Source: Peronospora farinosa
Taxonomy: Eukaryota > Oomycota > Peronosporomycetes > Peronosporales > Peronosporaceae
Length of the DNA stretch: 56,808 nucleotides
Assembly: GCA_947646735.1 (NCBI GenBank)
Contig: CANTFK010000302.1
Coordinates: forward strand, 1 to 56,808
Reading direction: 5' to 3'
Every line of letters starts with the position of its first letter. The first letter of the stretch is position 1. Below the pieces are notes generated by a model that made no database searches, was not told the DNA's origin, and saw nothing but the letters and a program-made list of their open reading frames with translations. This document shows positions 1-11,175 of the stretch, one piece after another. The position numbers were made by a program, and so were the translations under genes.

Positions 1-34
1 ATAACTTTGCGCTATTTTAGCCACGGATGACCCT

Positions 35-679
35 TGTAGCGGAGCTACACAGCTGTTAAGTCAGCGGGAGACTTTTTAGGCTGTAAGTTTTTGGTTTGTA
101 TAGAACTAATTAAAGTTTCGGCTAAAAGCCACTATGTTCTAAGGAACTAATCAAACGACTAAGAAGTCACCCTGTTCTAAGGAGCTAGGAGAGACTTTTA
201 GTCTACAAGCAATAAGCTTCAGGTTCAGAGAGCCAACACACAGAGTGCAAGAACAAGCTAGGAGCGTAAAGGTTCAGAGAACTAACGCACGAAGTACACA
301 AGAGAACAAGTCTTGGAGAGACTTGCGATCTTAAACTCAAAAGGAGAAATGATTTACTTATGCTTTAAGATTTTGTGAATACTACTCTAAGCACCCTACA
401 CTAGATTAATAATAATTATAATAATTACAATATGCCATTGCTTGTATCTGGATATGGAATTGTCCAATCATCAGTGTATGTTGTACTTAGTACTACTGTA
501 TCAATTATGAAACTGATACAGTACCAATAGTATAAGGTATAACTAATACCTTAAAATATCACTCATCTATAATACCCATTCTAAACGATCTGTATGAAGA
601 GTGCATAATATGCAATATAGAACTTTAACCGTAATGTACTTTCGGTATGATGTTAGAACCATCGTGTAACCCCGTTACA
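35..679 (-). repeat. Solo LTR of Gypsy family A
   Basis: Read on the minus strand, this begins TGTAACGGGGTTACAC and ends CTACA. It is the diverged reverse complement of the LTRs at 37407-38048 and 54654-55295. No primer-binding site follows its end on the left (TGGTAGCAC is absent), and no pol or gag lies on its right, so it stands alone. The flanks 30-34 (ACCCT) and 680-684 (CCCCT) match at four of five bases, which fits an old 5-bp target duplication. It is visibly more diverged than the two LTRs of the full element, so it is probably older. It most likely arose by LTR-LTR recombination. Confidence 0.85.
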
Positions 680-1036
680 CCCCTCATCAAGCAGTAACGA
701 ATCTACAGCGGATCTCCCGATTGTTGGCATGACAATTGCCGTTTGGGATTCCGCTTGTATTCTGGTGAACTTATCTGACGTCCAATTGGTCACGCACGTT
801 TAATGAGATCATATATTAAAAAAATACGAATTAATTTAAACCCTTGTAATTGTATAATATTATTTAATGGTGGTATTAATGACCATATAAATAATTCTTC
901 AAATAAAAATAAATATTATTACAGTAATTAAATAATAATATTGAATGCCCAGACTGGAAAAAGGTTCGGTGGCCGCAGCTGTAAATCATGTGACGTTAAC
1001 TTCTCAGCTTAAACCTCATTTTTTGGAAACCCTAAA
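680..1036. other. AT-rich intergenic region upstream of the rhomboid gene
   Basis: This stretch runs from the solo LTR to the rhomboid start codon. It becomes very AT-rich between about 810 and 945, with runs of TTAAA and AATAAT, and contains no credible reading frame. The rhomboid promoter presumably lies here. I see no clear TATA box; a short pyrimidine-rich stretch at about 1000-1020 could be an initiator, but that is inference. Confidence 0.5.
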
Positions 1037-1885
1037 ATGTTAAGGACGGCATTCTTAGGCCCTACGCTTTTGCGACCCGCGACGGCGCGTACTTTTGCCA
1101 GTATTAAACTCGGCACTAAACTATCAAATGCATTACAGCCGATTTCTCACTCACGATTGCCGTCACGTATGCACAAGGGGTCGATGGAGCAGCAAATGCG
1201 TCAGCAGTACCACTACCGTTCCAGTATTCGACGTCCAAGCCACGCTGTGTCGGGCGAGTGGGTGGTATTGGGACTCATTTCCGTCAATGTTGCAGTTACA
1301 TTTTGCTGGTTTCGTGCACAGGTGTCGCCTCCTCGACATCTGACGCAACAGATGCGCCGCTTCCAAGTGTCCACGAGGACAATGCTGACGCATTTTACGA
1401 CGTCCACGCAACATCTACAGGAAGGTCGGTACTATACGCTATTGACGTCCATATTTAGTCAAGCTACTTTGGGTCATTTGGGTGCCAATATGATTGGCCT
1501 CTACTTCTTTGGAAGACAGCTGTGCGATGTATTGGGCCACAGGAAGTTCCTTGGGTTGTATCTTACGAGCGGCGTGCTCTCATCCGCTGCAGCGGTGCTT
1601 GAGCAAAAGATGTCGGGGAAATTAACTTACAACTTGGGTGCAAGTGGAGCAGTGAACGGTATCACGGCAATGAGCATTCTGCTCTTCCCGCACGGGACAG
1701 TGCTGATCTTTGGCATTGTGCCCATGCCTGCGTGGCTAGCTGGATCACTCTTTATTTTTAAAGACGCGTACTCCTTTGTGACGGACCAACAGGATGGAAT
1801 TGGTCATGTTGCACACCTCAGTGGTGCATTAATCGGTGGCGTGTACTACTACTTTCTCCGTCGCCGAAGCTTCCGACGTTTTTAA
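1037..1885 (+). CDS. Rhomboid-family intramembrane serine protease, probably mitochondrial
   Basis: Single-exon frame of 282 residues from an ATG. Rhomboids cleave transmembrane substrates within the membrane using a Ser-His dyad. The sequence shows HLGANMIG at about 147-154 (the conserved His and Asn), GASGAVNG at 201-208 with nucleophile Ser203, and HVAHLSGALIGG at 257-268 with catalytic His260. Several hydrophobic segments lie between about 74 and 275. The first 50 residues are rich in Arg, Ser and Ala with no acidic residue, which fits a mitochondrial presequence; with the length this suggests the PARL/Pcp1 branch that processes inner-membrane proteins. The mitochondrial location is inferred. 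The core residues are intact, so an active enzyme is expected. The next gene runs in the same direction downstream. Confidence 0.88.
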   Translation: MLRTAFLGPTLLRPATARTFASIKLGTKLSNALQPISHSRLPSRMHKGSMEQQMRQQYHYRSSIRRPSHAVSGEWVVLGLISVNVAVTFCWFRAQVSPPRHLTQQMRRFQVSTRTMLTHFTTSTQHLQEGRYYTLLTSIFSQATLGHLGANMIGLYFFGRQLCDVLGHRKFLGLYLTSGVLSSAAAVLEQKMSGKLTYNLGASGAVNGITAMSILLFPHGTVLIFGIVPMPAWLAGSLFIFKDAYSFVTDQQDGIGHVAHLSGALIGGVYYYFLRRRSFRRF

Positions 1886-2193
1886 GGCGACACTGCAGGA
1901 GCGAGACTGCATGAGCGACGTTTTAGGCAGGATTAAGCACGAAATACGAGTAATTTGATAAAATTATAGCAGTCCGATTTAATGCTCGTAATATGTACGA
2001 CACACCAAATCGTGGGCAGCGACAGAAGCCAAAAAGGATGCAAAAGGCGCGGAGCAAGTACGTCCTCTATCTCTTTGTTGTTCTTCAAGATGACGCTTGT
2101 TTTCAATCGATTAAACGCTGCCTTTATTTGCCTCATTGTCTTACATACATACCCATGTTTTTCTTGTGTTCTGAACTAGCTCCAATCCGTCAG

Positions 2194-5100
2194 GATTCTA
2201 CAGTCCACACGGCGTTACTGTGCTCTGGCATGGATGGCTCAAGAAGCTTGGGCGCTTCAGTAAGCGCTGGCGGAAACGGTATTTTGTGTTCCTGTCAACG
2301 CCCAATGGGATGAAAGAGCTACGTCACTATGACACACTCAAGGACGTCAATACTCTGCTCATGTCTACGCCTCAAGGCGTCATCTCGCTCACAGACGCCA
2401 CGGGCATCTGCTGCTTCACTCCTGTACCCACATCAAGCAGGAAGCCTATGAAATTTGTATGACGAATGAACTATAGACTTCCTCTTGTTTCTGAATGTCT
2501 AAGAGACTAAAATGTTGTTGCTGGGTGGACAGAATCGCTCCGAAATCAATGACTCGAGACCAGGCGCATACGACCAGAAATTTGCAGTATTGACACCTCT
2601 TGTACGTCAATTTCTGTCGTTTGCGATGGATGGGAAGGAGTAATTGAACGGTGGTTGGCTGTTGTACTAGCACGTGAATTTACTGGCTTTTTACAATGGC
2701 AGAGACTGGAGCGGGTACGGTCTCGGGTATTTAGGTCACTGTAGAAAAATGGCTGACGGTATGTGTGTTTAGTGTTAGTGAGTCACAGCAGGGACTGTCG
2801 CTGCTGGCATCATTGTCGGCATTTTATCCGACTATTGATGTTCTTCATTCAGGGTGGATGACGAAACGAAGAGAGCGCAATGTGCACAGTCCGAAGAGTA
2901 TCATGACGTACTGGAAGCGGCATTTTTTCGTTTTTCTGACGTCGGGTGACTTGCTCTATTTTCGAGATGATTCATTAAGCGAACTGCAGGGCCGCGTGGA
3001 CGTTCGACATGCTCCTACTGTTCGAGTTACAGGGGAGCAGCTTATAGATGGAAGGAAAAAAGATGGAGGCATGTTCAAGTTTGGCAAGTTGCCAGCGTTC
3101 GAACGGGAGACGTGCTTGATTTGGATTGCTACGCCTCCATCGAAGATGTTCGTTTTGAAGCTTGTGGATGATCATGATGAATCGAGCGGTGGTGCTAGTA
3201 GCGGAGGAAAAGCTGGCCTTGGGTCTTCAGGTGTGATGGTCACTTCCAGGAAAGCTGAGCTTACTCCGAGCTCGAAAAAGTGGTTACAGCTATTGTTGCA
3301 GGGGCATGCAGAGACAAAGTACACACAGCTTGAGAAATGCATTGCAACGGGCAAATATGGGCTGACCACAGAGGTGAGTAACAGAGCAGTCTTGTGGTGA
3401 ACCTGCTGTCTGTCCTTGATTTTCTTTTTGTTTATCTCATGACTTTTCTATTGACAACATATTGTGACAGGTTATATCTGCAATTCGTGCTGGAATCCCG
3501 GATGAGCTGCGTGGACAACTTTGGACAGGATTTTCTGGTGCCATAGATCTTCAACGACGCGTAGAGCTTAAGCACGCAATCCACAGTGCATCCAAGTCAG
3601 CTACCGCATTCCGCAGGAACCCCTGGGAATCCTCTGGCAAAGCTACTTTGGAATCTTCTAAACTTCCGACAACGAAGAAGCACGCGATTTATGAAATGTT
3701 CTCCGCGGCTATTGACGCGAGTAAAATGAATACGCCGGAGAACCAAATGCTTTTCTCCCGGTTGTGTGCGTTAGTATTGCAAGAAAGTGGACATGTACCA
3801 GTCAGTGTACGCCCGGGTGAGCTTCACACATCAACGGGCCGATTTGGTCGGGCTATTTCGGATGCGTCAAACACGTCGGATCAATTCAGCGAAGACAGGG
3901 AATCGTTTTTTGATGACGAGCGAGATTCAATAGATAATGATGATGATGATGAGCTGATCGAGATGGAAAATTTTAAAACCGGCAAAGATTCCTTTGATGT
4001 CTCAGCACGAAATACGCTCAAACAACTTGAGAAGGGTAAAATGGGCAATTATGTGTACCCCAGCGACTACCCGGCAGCCGAGTGGGAATTGGCATCACGG
4101 CGACGGCTTCTCATTGCAAGCTCGCGATATAAGTTAGTTGATACAAGATAGCGGTCTATCGCTTTGCTTCTTGGGATGTGATAATCGTCTAATTTTGGTT
4201 GTGTTGTTGTTCTGTGCGTCAATTTAGTCCATACACACATCCATTATCATGGCGAGTGTCTTGCTTACTGCTGGCGTACGTGGAAGAAGAGGGCGCTTTT
4301 TGGATTACGAACAGGTATTGCAGATTGATCTTATGCCTCCTTAACGAAAAGTCGACTGATGGTGTGACATTTTCTCGTGGCAACGAAAACGGCGAGCAGC
4401 ATAATTGACTCGCTTCTTCCGGGTTACTTCCACGGCTATCGACCAGCTTTGCAGATTGATGTGGCAACTTTCACTGCGCTCTTACAGGACCGCTTACCAG
4501 CCCTCGCTTCTCACTTAGCAGCATTGAAGTTTCCTCTTGGACGACTAGTTGAACGCTGGTTTTTGAGTTTGTTTACTGCCTCGCTCATTCCTCTTCCCAC
4601 AGTACGAGTTCTGCCAAGATCGTACACAATTTAGTCTTATTCACAACTGCGTAGTGCTAATTTTTATCGATTTATCATGCAGGTGCTTCGAATATGGGAC
4701 GCCTTCTTCATTCGTGGTGTGCTAGTATTCTACGGAGTTGGTCTTGCATTGATGTTTCGCGCGGAGGAAACACTCTTTTATGCCAAAACTGCAACAGAAG
4801 CCGAGGAGTACTTGCAAGCTAGTGAGCGCAGCTGCATCGATGCAGATGCAGTGTTTTCGCTTGTGTTCAAAGACGATCTTACCATTCCATGTACGGTTCT
4901 TCATTTGCTAACCAGGTTCATTTTGTGGAGCTGGAAACTGACTACGCTGCGCATCCTAACCAGGGCTTACGGATGAGCAACTTGAAAGGTTGAGGTCGAC
5001 ACATCGCCATCGAGTTTTGGAGCGAGTATCGCAAAAAGTGGGATATTTAAAAGACAAACTGAGCATTCTGAAGCTTACACAAGATCTGGGCTCGCGTTGT

Positions 5101-6504
5101 CATGCTGTTGCCAAGCAGTTCCTCAATGACCGAATAGGTGCTAGGGCTGCTTGCAAGCTCAGCGAAGCCAGCTACGCCAACGATGACAACGACCCGTACG
5201 ATATGTGCGGACTTGACGATGAAGTCAATGATCTGGATCTTGGCTTCGAGGGCGACAGACTTGATAATTCATTCCAGGTTTCTCTGCATTTGCTACTTAA
5301 GCAAGTACGAGAATCTTCTGCGGCAGCCGAAGCGCTTGCTGTAGCGCTGGGTCAGCGGAAAGCGAAGTGGTTGGCCGCATCAAGCCAGCTTGCAGCATGC
5401 CCTCTTGCTCGATCGTCCACGCCAGACTCGCACAGCTGGCTTTCGCAAGTTAAGGAAGGCAAAATCTCGGGTGCCGGCCACGATGCATCTTCGCTCTTTA
5501 CACCCGATAGCGGTGGTTTTGTTTCTGCCTCTCATGTTATTGAAGCTTCTGGCATGGTATTTGACACTGGCGAGACTGCCCAGAAAAGCTGCCTGTTGAC
5601 GGAGAGAGAGGATCTGGGAGTATCAGACCGTCATCTGGCTGATGTGTTCTTGTACGCAATGGTATCGATGCTAAGGTCGTTGTGCGCTGTTCGTCTAGAA
5701 TGCCTGGGTGTGACGTATCGATTCATGTGGCATGGCGGGTCCTGGCTGGATTCTGCTGTCGAGTACCCTTCGTTTTCAACGATTGCGGGGACCGTAACGA
5801 CTCCACCAAGTACACCAAACTCACGACACTCTATTCGAAATGAAACGTTAACGGTATCTCAGTCATCAATTTCGTCTGCCCAGCCAAAACGGCGTCTGCC
5901 AGCGATGGACGACTCAGCCTTGTCCGGTTATAAACGCGGGGATTCAAGTGCTTCTACACCGCGACGAAAGGGGCGGCCAGCAACGCGCAGCTTTTACAAC
6001 CCGGGTAGGTCGCCAACACGATTACGCACCAGCTTATCATCTGATGACTTCGCAGTGTTGGAGTTTGCCGTTGGTGGTGTAGGTACTACCTTGTACGATG
6101 ATCCGATCATCGAAGGCCAACCTGCCCCATCGTCGCCCACATACGCTGAGCAGCATGTAGATGTGAATCATTCGTATCTCGTCACCCCAACTCCGCAAGA
6201 CAACACCGCTGTCGAGTTGGACTTGTCTGTTGGCCGTGATCTCGATCGCTGTGCCGTTTCAACACTTGATACATCAAACAAACCGTTGCTGGCAGCACTC
6301 ACAGTACAACACCAAGAAGGACAACGTGTTTTTCAAGAGTCGCACAAACGGATGCTTAATGGACTTAGAAAGTTCTTACGTCTTGAATACCGTGATAAGG
6401 ACTGGGCTTTGCGCGAGCGCTCTCTAACCATCGAACGCGAACTGCAACAAGAACTACAAGAGATCGAAGCCGAACTCCAGAGTGCTCAGTGTTTACAGCA
6501 CTAA
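2194..6504 (+). CDS. PH-domain and TBC (RabGAP-like) protein, multi-exon, 5' end unresolved
   Basis: Exon-like segments in order: a first PH domain from about 2194 (LWHGWLKKLGRFSKRW, then KRYFVFL); a second PH domain about 2780-3375 (HSGWMTKRRERN, YWKRHFFVFLTSGDLLYF); after a GT-AG intron ending near 3470, the TBC opening AIRAGIPDELRGQLW, then a long acidic insert. TBC core exons lie at about 4230-4310 (LLLAYVEEEGAFW), 4390-4600 (LLPGYFHGYRPALQ, WFLSLFTASLIPLPT) and 4683-4890 (VLRIWDAFFIRGVL). A 500-residue C-terminal exon (about 4970-6504) ends in a Glu/Leu-rich coiled coil. TBC proteins activate Rab GTPases at endomembranes, with PH domains binding lipid. Oddly, the usual Arg-finger and Gln-finger (YxQ) motifs are not seen, so catalysis is doubtful. 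The start codon and several splice sites, especially 2455-2790 and 4890-4975, are unresolved. Confidence 0.75.
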
Positions 6505-6571
6505 TGAAAATAGAAAGCGTATTAGCAAAAGACGTCAGGAATAACTTACGTTTCTTCGCATCACTTTAACA

Positions 6572-8151
6572 TCAAAGCTGTGTGCGTGGTCCTTTGGTCC
6601 CATTAGTATTTGGCTGCGCTCCCACGACAGCACCAATTTCGCTGGTGAACGGATCTCTGAGGCTACTATCATCTGGAAGGCTACTAGTATGGCTACTCGA
6701 GTGCTTCATGACATGTGGCGACTCGGCAAAAGGATTGTCCTGGTCGTCGTTACTTAACACGCGAATGCCCATCTCCTCCATGATTTCTGTCACCGCGAGC
6801 CAAACTTCAGACTTAAGCATAGCATACTTTCGCGCATCCAGCTCTTCAGTATATGAGTACACGCGTATGGTGTAAAGCTCCTCCATTGCTACGAAGAAAA
6901 ACCGTTCCCACTTCTCACCATGCCGCAAGTCCGATTGATTCTCTTCGTGAGATGTAAGACCAACATGCAGTGATTGCAGCATACTCTCAAGACGACGAAG
7001 AGCCTGTCGCAACGTCTCCACAGCTGTGCCACGCGAAACTCGAACGTGCAAATCCACGTCTCGTTTCGGGCGTTGAGAGAAATTGATCATGGGTTTGTAA
7101 AGAAAAAAGCTGTTTGGAACATACAGAGTTGTTCCATCGAGACTCACCACTGTCGTGTAGCGTAGCGACACGCGATGAACGAACCCTTCTGCGTCTCCAA
7201 CGCAAATAAAATCATCGATCTTAAACTGTGAGTTAAACGCGAGAAAAAGACCGCCCACGACATTGTGAAAGGACGGTACAAAGCCCAGGGCGACTGCCAG
7301 TCCAATCACACCCAACACCGAGTACTTGAAAGTAGCACTGTCCCCCAGGGCAGACGAATAGATGATAAGGGCGATGATCAGCAGCGTCGTGAGTCGAAGA
7401 ATCTGTGTGTAGACTGAAGTGTTAGCGTCCGTGGTTGCATACAGTCCCAACCCGCCTCTTCGTTTACCTTGACAGACTCGGAGATAACCATCTTCTTGGA
7501 GAAATCTCCATTTGTACCAACAAACCGACGCACAGCCAACTGCACGAACCAAATCACCAAGTAAAAACGTCAATTTTACGTATTACAAGAAGGAAGAGGA
7601 GGAGAATGGGACGTAAAACTCACACTTTGTACGACATTAAACAGCGAGTAGAGCCAATAAAGAAAAAAGACTCCCCAAATGTATGTTGGCAAGCGGCAGA
7701 AAAACTTGCTCAGCTCCGACACTGTGAGCGCCAAGAGAACCAATGTCATGGAGATAAAGTATGACGTGGAGCCCACACAGGACTCGCGAAAGTCCTCGGC
7801 CACTCTACACAGCAACAGAAAGAGTAGTGAATTAGCTATGAACCACCTATCATCCTCACTATTTCATAATGTAATTGTATATAACAATCAGTCTCGTGTC
7901 AAGTATTGCAGTAATTCATACTGGCGCATAAACGGCAACTTTGGGAGCACGAAGATAAGGAGACGGACGAACACTCGAGGCAAAAACGTAGCGAAGAAGA
8001 TGAGGACAGAAGCCACAACTACTTGTGGTGCAGTTGTATTACGCCACCAATGAGGCAAACAGGAAACGGCAACGCAATCGTCATCGCAACCAGCGGCGCG
8101 TGTGCCGTCCATGAGGATGAACAGCAGCACTAGCAGTAGTCTCTTGTCCAT
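6572..8151 (-). CDS. MscS-type mechanosensitive ion channel, four exons
   Basis: Splicing 8151-7922, 7804-7624, 7539-7468 and 7402-6572 (GT-AG introns in phase) gives 437 residues. I chose the ATG at 8151 because it opens a signal peptide (MDKRLLLVLLFILMDGTRA). Four to five hydrophobic segments follow. The pore helix and beta domain are diagnostic of MscS channels: GLAVALGFVPSFHNVVGG at about 195-212, then the residues around FKIDDFICVGDAEG and TTLYVPNSFF. MscS channels open under membrane tension and release ions and osmolytes. The C-terminal 100 residues are soluble. The gene converges on the TBC gene with only 67 bp between stop codons, so the 3' UTRs probably overlap. Plasma membrane or organelle location cannot be decided. 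Confidence 0.85.
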
Positions 8152-8715
8152 CGTTGCGTAATAATTGGTTTGGTTGATTTCATCCAATCACATACTACAT
8201 ACGTTTTAAGCTTTATATAAGACTACACCTTATCGTTAACTAGCCCACATTCCCAATTTAAATTGGGCAAAATGTCAAATGGGACCATTTCATTTTTAAC
8301 TTACTGTAATCGTCATATTATTATCTGAACCTGTACGTCCAGCTATATTACAGCCTACGCCATCAGCGTCCTCGTTCGTTCGTCTCGTCCAAACCTCAGG
8401 AGTGCCAAGCCCAAGTGGCTCCAGTCTATGCGTGGCTCCAGTCCATGCGTGGCTCCGTTCACGCCCAGCGGATATTCGTCTCGTCCCAAGACGCCATCCA
8501 TTGCACACGGGAGCTAAAACAACAGCAGTTGAGTCGCAACTTATACTTTAAACAAATTTGTTACCGCCTTTGAAACAGGTCCGGCGCTGATCTCAGACGA
8601 CGTGGTGACGTACGTGTAGGTAAGCGAGGGGTTTGCTATTCGGTAGGTCGGAGATGCGGCGCGATGTTTCGATTCGCGTTATCCTTTTTGATAGGAGGCA
8701 GAGCAGCTGCTTGGC
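8152..8715. other. Divergent intergenic region between channel and Med10-like genes
   Basis: About 560 bp separate two divergently transcribed genes, so both promoters should lie here. The part at 8200-8300 is AT-rich. A 70-codon minus-strand open frame at 8296-8508 has no recognisable domain and includes the tandem repeat listed next, so I do not call it. Confidence 0.5.
8416..8457 (+). repeat. Short tandem repeat, 17-bp unit
   Basis: TGGCTCCAGTCTATGCG at 8416-8432 is followed directly by TGGCTCCAGTCCATGCG (one difference) and then a partial third unit beginning TGGCTCC. It sits in the shared promoter region of two divergent genes. A regulatory role is possible but not shown. Confidence 0.85.
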
Positions 8716-9184
8716 ATGATGAGTGGTTTGGATAGCTTTGGAGAACACAGCAGGTTGAAGAGAAGACATCAAGTTTGAATCCATAATCCTATTGTCCATT
8801 CACTGCCTCTTGCTGCCACACACATATAAACTTCTACAGCACGTGTCGCTCAAATTGCTGGAGACGCTGATGGTCGTCGTGAGGACGCTCAACCAACTCA
8901 CGGACAGCGTGGCGGACTTTCGACAGGACCAGCTGGGCTTTCACAGTGACAACGGAATGCGTTATGTGGAGATGCTGCGACAGATGGATAAGGCAGCGGC
9001 TGAATACCACGTAGACATCCCGCTGCAAGTCTGCAGTACGTGTAAATGGAATCATATATATGTAAAGTTATTAGCTGTTCCGGTGTTTCGACAAGTAGTT
9101 TTTGTTGTTGTGTGTAGGACTATGAATGCTGAAGAAGACTCCAAAACGGAGTTATTCATCAAGATGCAGTTTGTAAAGTGCTGA
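8716..9184 (+). CDS. Small Mediator subunit 10-like protein, three exons
   Basis: Joining 8716-8772, 8840-9039 and 9118-9184 gives 107 residues with in-phase GT-AG introns. The body is helical (LETLMVVVRTLNQLTDSV) and then reads LRQMDKAAAEYHVDIPLQV. A helical core followed by Asp-Lys, a short gap and [VI]PL[EQ]V is the signature I know from Med10/Nut2, a subunit of the Mediator middle module that links activators to RNA polymerase II. The family's usual DxGxNP stretch after that motif is not evident; here the third exon reads TMNAEEDSKTELF. The second donor site was chosen because the alternatives produce immediate stops. The family call is an inference from a short motif; a different small helical protein remains possible. 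Confidence 0.5.
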
Positions 9185-9536
9185 TGATGCTAATGCTCTT
9201 GCTTGCTCCAGGGATGTATATGCAAGCTGGGGCGGTGATGCAAGTCTGTTCATTATGGTGTTAACATGTAAAGTGATCATTATTATCGACGACCCTTTTT
9301 ACTTTCAAAAAGGGCAAAAAGCATTCTGATCAATGAAAATTGGACAAATTTGGAAATATGGGCTAATTCACGAAAAGGTGTGGGATATCTAACCGCTCCC
9401 CTATGACTAAATGTCTGAATAGAAGCAACCTAAGCCATCATAATGATGACGTAATCTGCAAACGGTACAAACCCTACTTCAAGTTGGGTAATATGTGGCC
9501 CACATTCTCAATTGACCCTGTAATTCGTTCAAAAAG
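9185..9536. other. Intergenic region upstream of the MDR gene
   Basis: No credible gene. The start of the oxidoreductase at 9537 is preceded by an ordinary mixed-composition stretch. A short inverted repeat of an A/T-rich motif flanks GGGCAAAAAG near 9290-9320 and may be a terminator or 3' end signal of the preceding gene. I see nothing else. Confidence 0.4.
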
Positions 9537-11042
9537 ATGCGATCGTGGTCCTACACCAAGTAAGTCTGCCACCTCTTCCTTGCTTCCTCACCCGCTACCT
9601 ACGCTCTAACTCTATAACAACTTGCAGATATGGAGGTCCTACAGTCATGCAAATGAATGAGCAGCTGAATCCGGATCTACGCGGACCAAAGGACGTCGTG
9701 GTCAAAGTTCACGCAGCGGCACTTAACCCCGTACACTAATTAATTGACTATTACCTGTAAACTGCTTCGTTTCTGACGAGTAATACAATGTTGCTGATGA
9801 ATAAAGATTGATTACAAACGACGTCAAGGAGTTTTAAAGATGATTCTGCAGCAGCAGACGTGGTGAAGGAGCTTTGAGTTGAGCTGCTTGTCTCGTGTTT
9901 TATCTCACGTGAAGTACAATGACAGGCCCCATGTTGTCGGCTATGACTTTTCTGGAGTGGTAATTTATTGTGGAGATGACGTGGACAAGGTTGTACGTGG
10001 CGACGAGGTGTTTGGTATGCTGTCGCATAATGATAATGGAGCTCTGGCGGAGTAAGGCACAAAGTGGTTGTTTCATTCGATTGGTGAAGTGTGAATGGCC
10101 GACGTGAACTCTTATGGTTGCAGTTTTGTTGTCGTGAGAGCTGAGTACATAAGTAAAAAACCGACGAATTTGACGTGAGTAGGAAGAGACACTTTTTTTC
10201 CTCGCTGGCCGGACACTGACTATATATGGCATGTGTGGTTGTAGCCACGTGGAAGCTGCTGCTTTACCACTGGCTGGACAAACAGCTCTTCAAAGCTTTC
10301 GACTGGGACAGCTGGCGGAGAACAAGAAGATGCTGATTACTGGCGGAGCTGGTGGCGTCGGATCGATTGCTATTCAAATTGCCAAAACTGTCTTTAAGGT
10401 AAAGTATGGATTGATTTCAGTGGTTGATACGTCTGTTGTAAGTAAAAGACCTTGTTTGTAGGCGCAGACTGTTGCAACGACCTCAAGCACCAAAAAGATG
10501 GAGAAGTTGCGGCTACTTGGAGCAGACTACGTCGTAGACTACGGACACAAGCGTTTTGAGCGAGAAGTGGCAGACTTCGACTTTGCTCTGGATTGCACAG
10601 GAGAGGTACGTAGTTTGGATTCACGAAAGCATCATATTTGTATGGTTTACCAACTGAATATTTCTATGTACAGGCCAAGCAGTGCTTCCAGTGCATCCTA
10701 CGCGGTGGCACTGTCGTATCAATCTCAGAGACGCCGACGTGGAAGTCGCTTTCAACTTGCGGTGATCAGCAAGGCGTTAGCGTCTCGTACTTCTTGGGCG
10801 CTATCTTGGACTGCCTCAGCAGCTCAGTGACTCGTCGTGCACGTCAAGCTCAGATCACCTACGAGTACTTGTTTGTGGTGCCTGACGGCGCAACTATGGA
10901 CGAAATCGGCCAACTCGCCAAACAGCGCGTGATTACACCTGTTATCGACAAAGTGTTTCCGTTTGAAAAGGCTGACATGGCAATGGAATACTTGGAAGCA
11001 GGTCACGCCACGGGAAAAGTAGTCGTGCAGCTCGTTGATTGA
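9537..11042 (+). CDS. Quinone oxidoreductase-like MDR dehydrogenase, eight exons
   Basis: Exons 9537-9559, 9628-9730, 9807-9862, 9926-10051, 10124-10174, 10245-10398, 10462-10605 and 10674-11042 join in frame to 341 residues, the usual length for the family. The N-terminus (MRSWSYTKYGGP) and the segment VKVHAAALNP, then DYKRRQG, are typical of the GroES-like domain of zeta-crystallin/quinone reductases. GYDFSGVV and GDEVFGML follow. The nucleotide-binding Rossmann motif GGAGGVG is at about 153-159 after LPLAGQTALQ. The C-terminus ends in GKVVVQLVD. No zinc-ligand cysteine pattern is visible, so it should be a zinc-free NAD(P)H-dependent enone or quinone reductase, probably cytosolic. It converges with the next gene, 133 bp apart. 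The third exon's acceptor was chosen by reading frame and family fit. Confidence 0.88.
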
Positions 11043-11175
11043 TTCGAGGTAAGCGGTCGTACTTATTCACGCTATGCACAGAAGTGGTGTTACGAACAAC
11101 GCTGTTAGCCTTCTTGAAATATTATGTTTCTATTGTATAACTCAGCATGGCCGCCTCACTGCCTCCTGAAGTTTT

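Noticed and set aside
35..679. A 5' LTR of an element extending left of the window
   Set aside because: No primer-binding site lies next to its end at 35, and the flanks nearly match as a duplication, so a solo LTR fits better.
8296..8508. 70-codon minus-strand frame
   Set aside because: Spans a tandem repeat, no domain, no splice partner.
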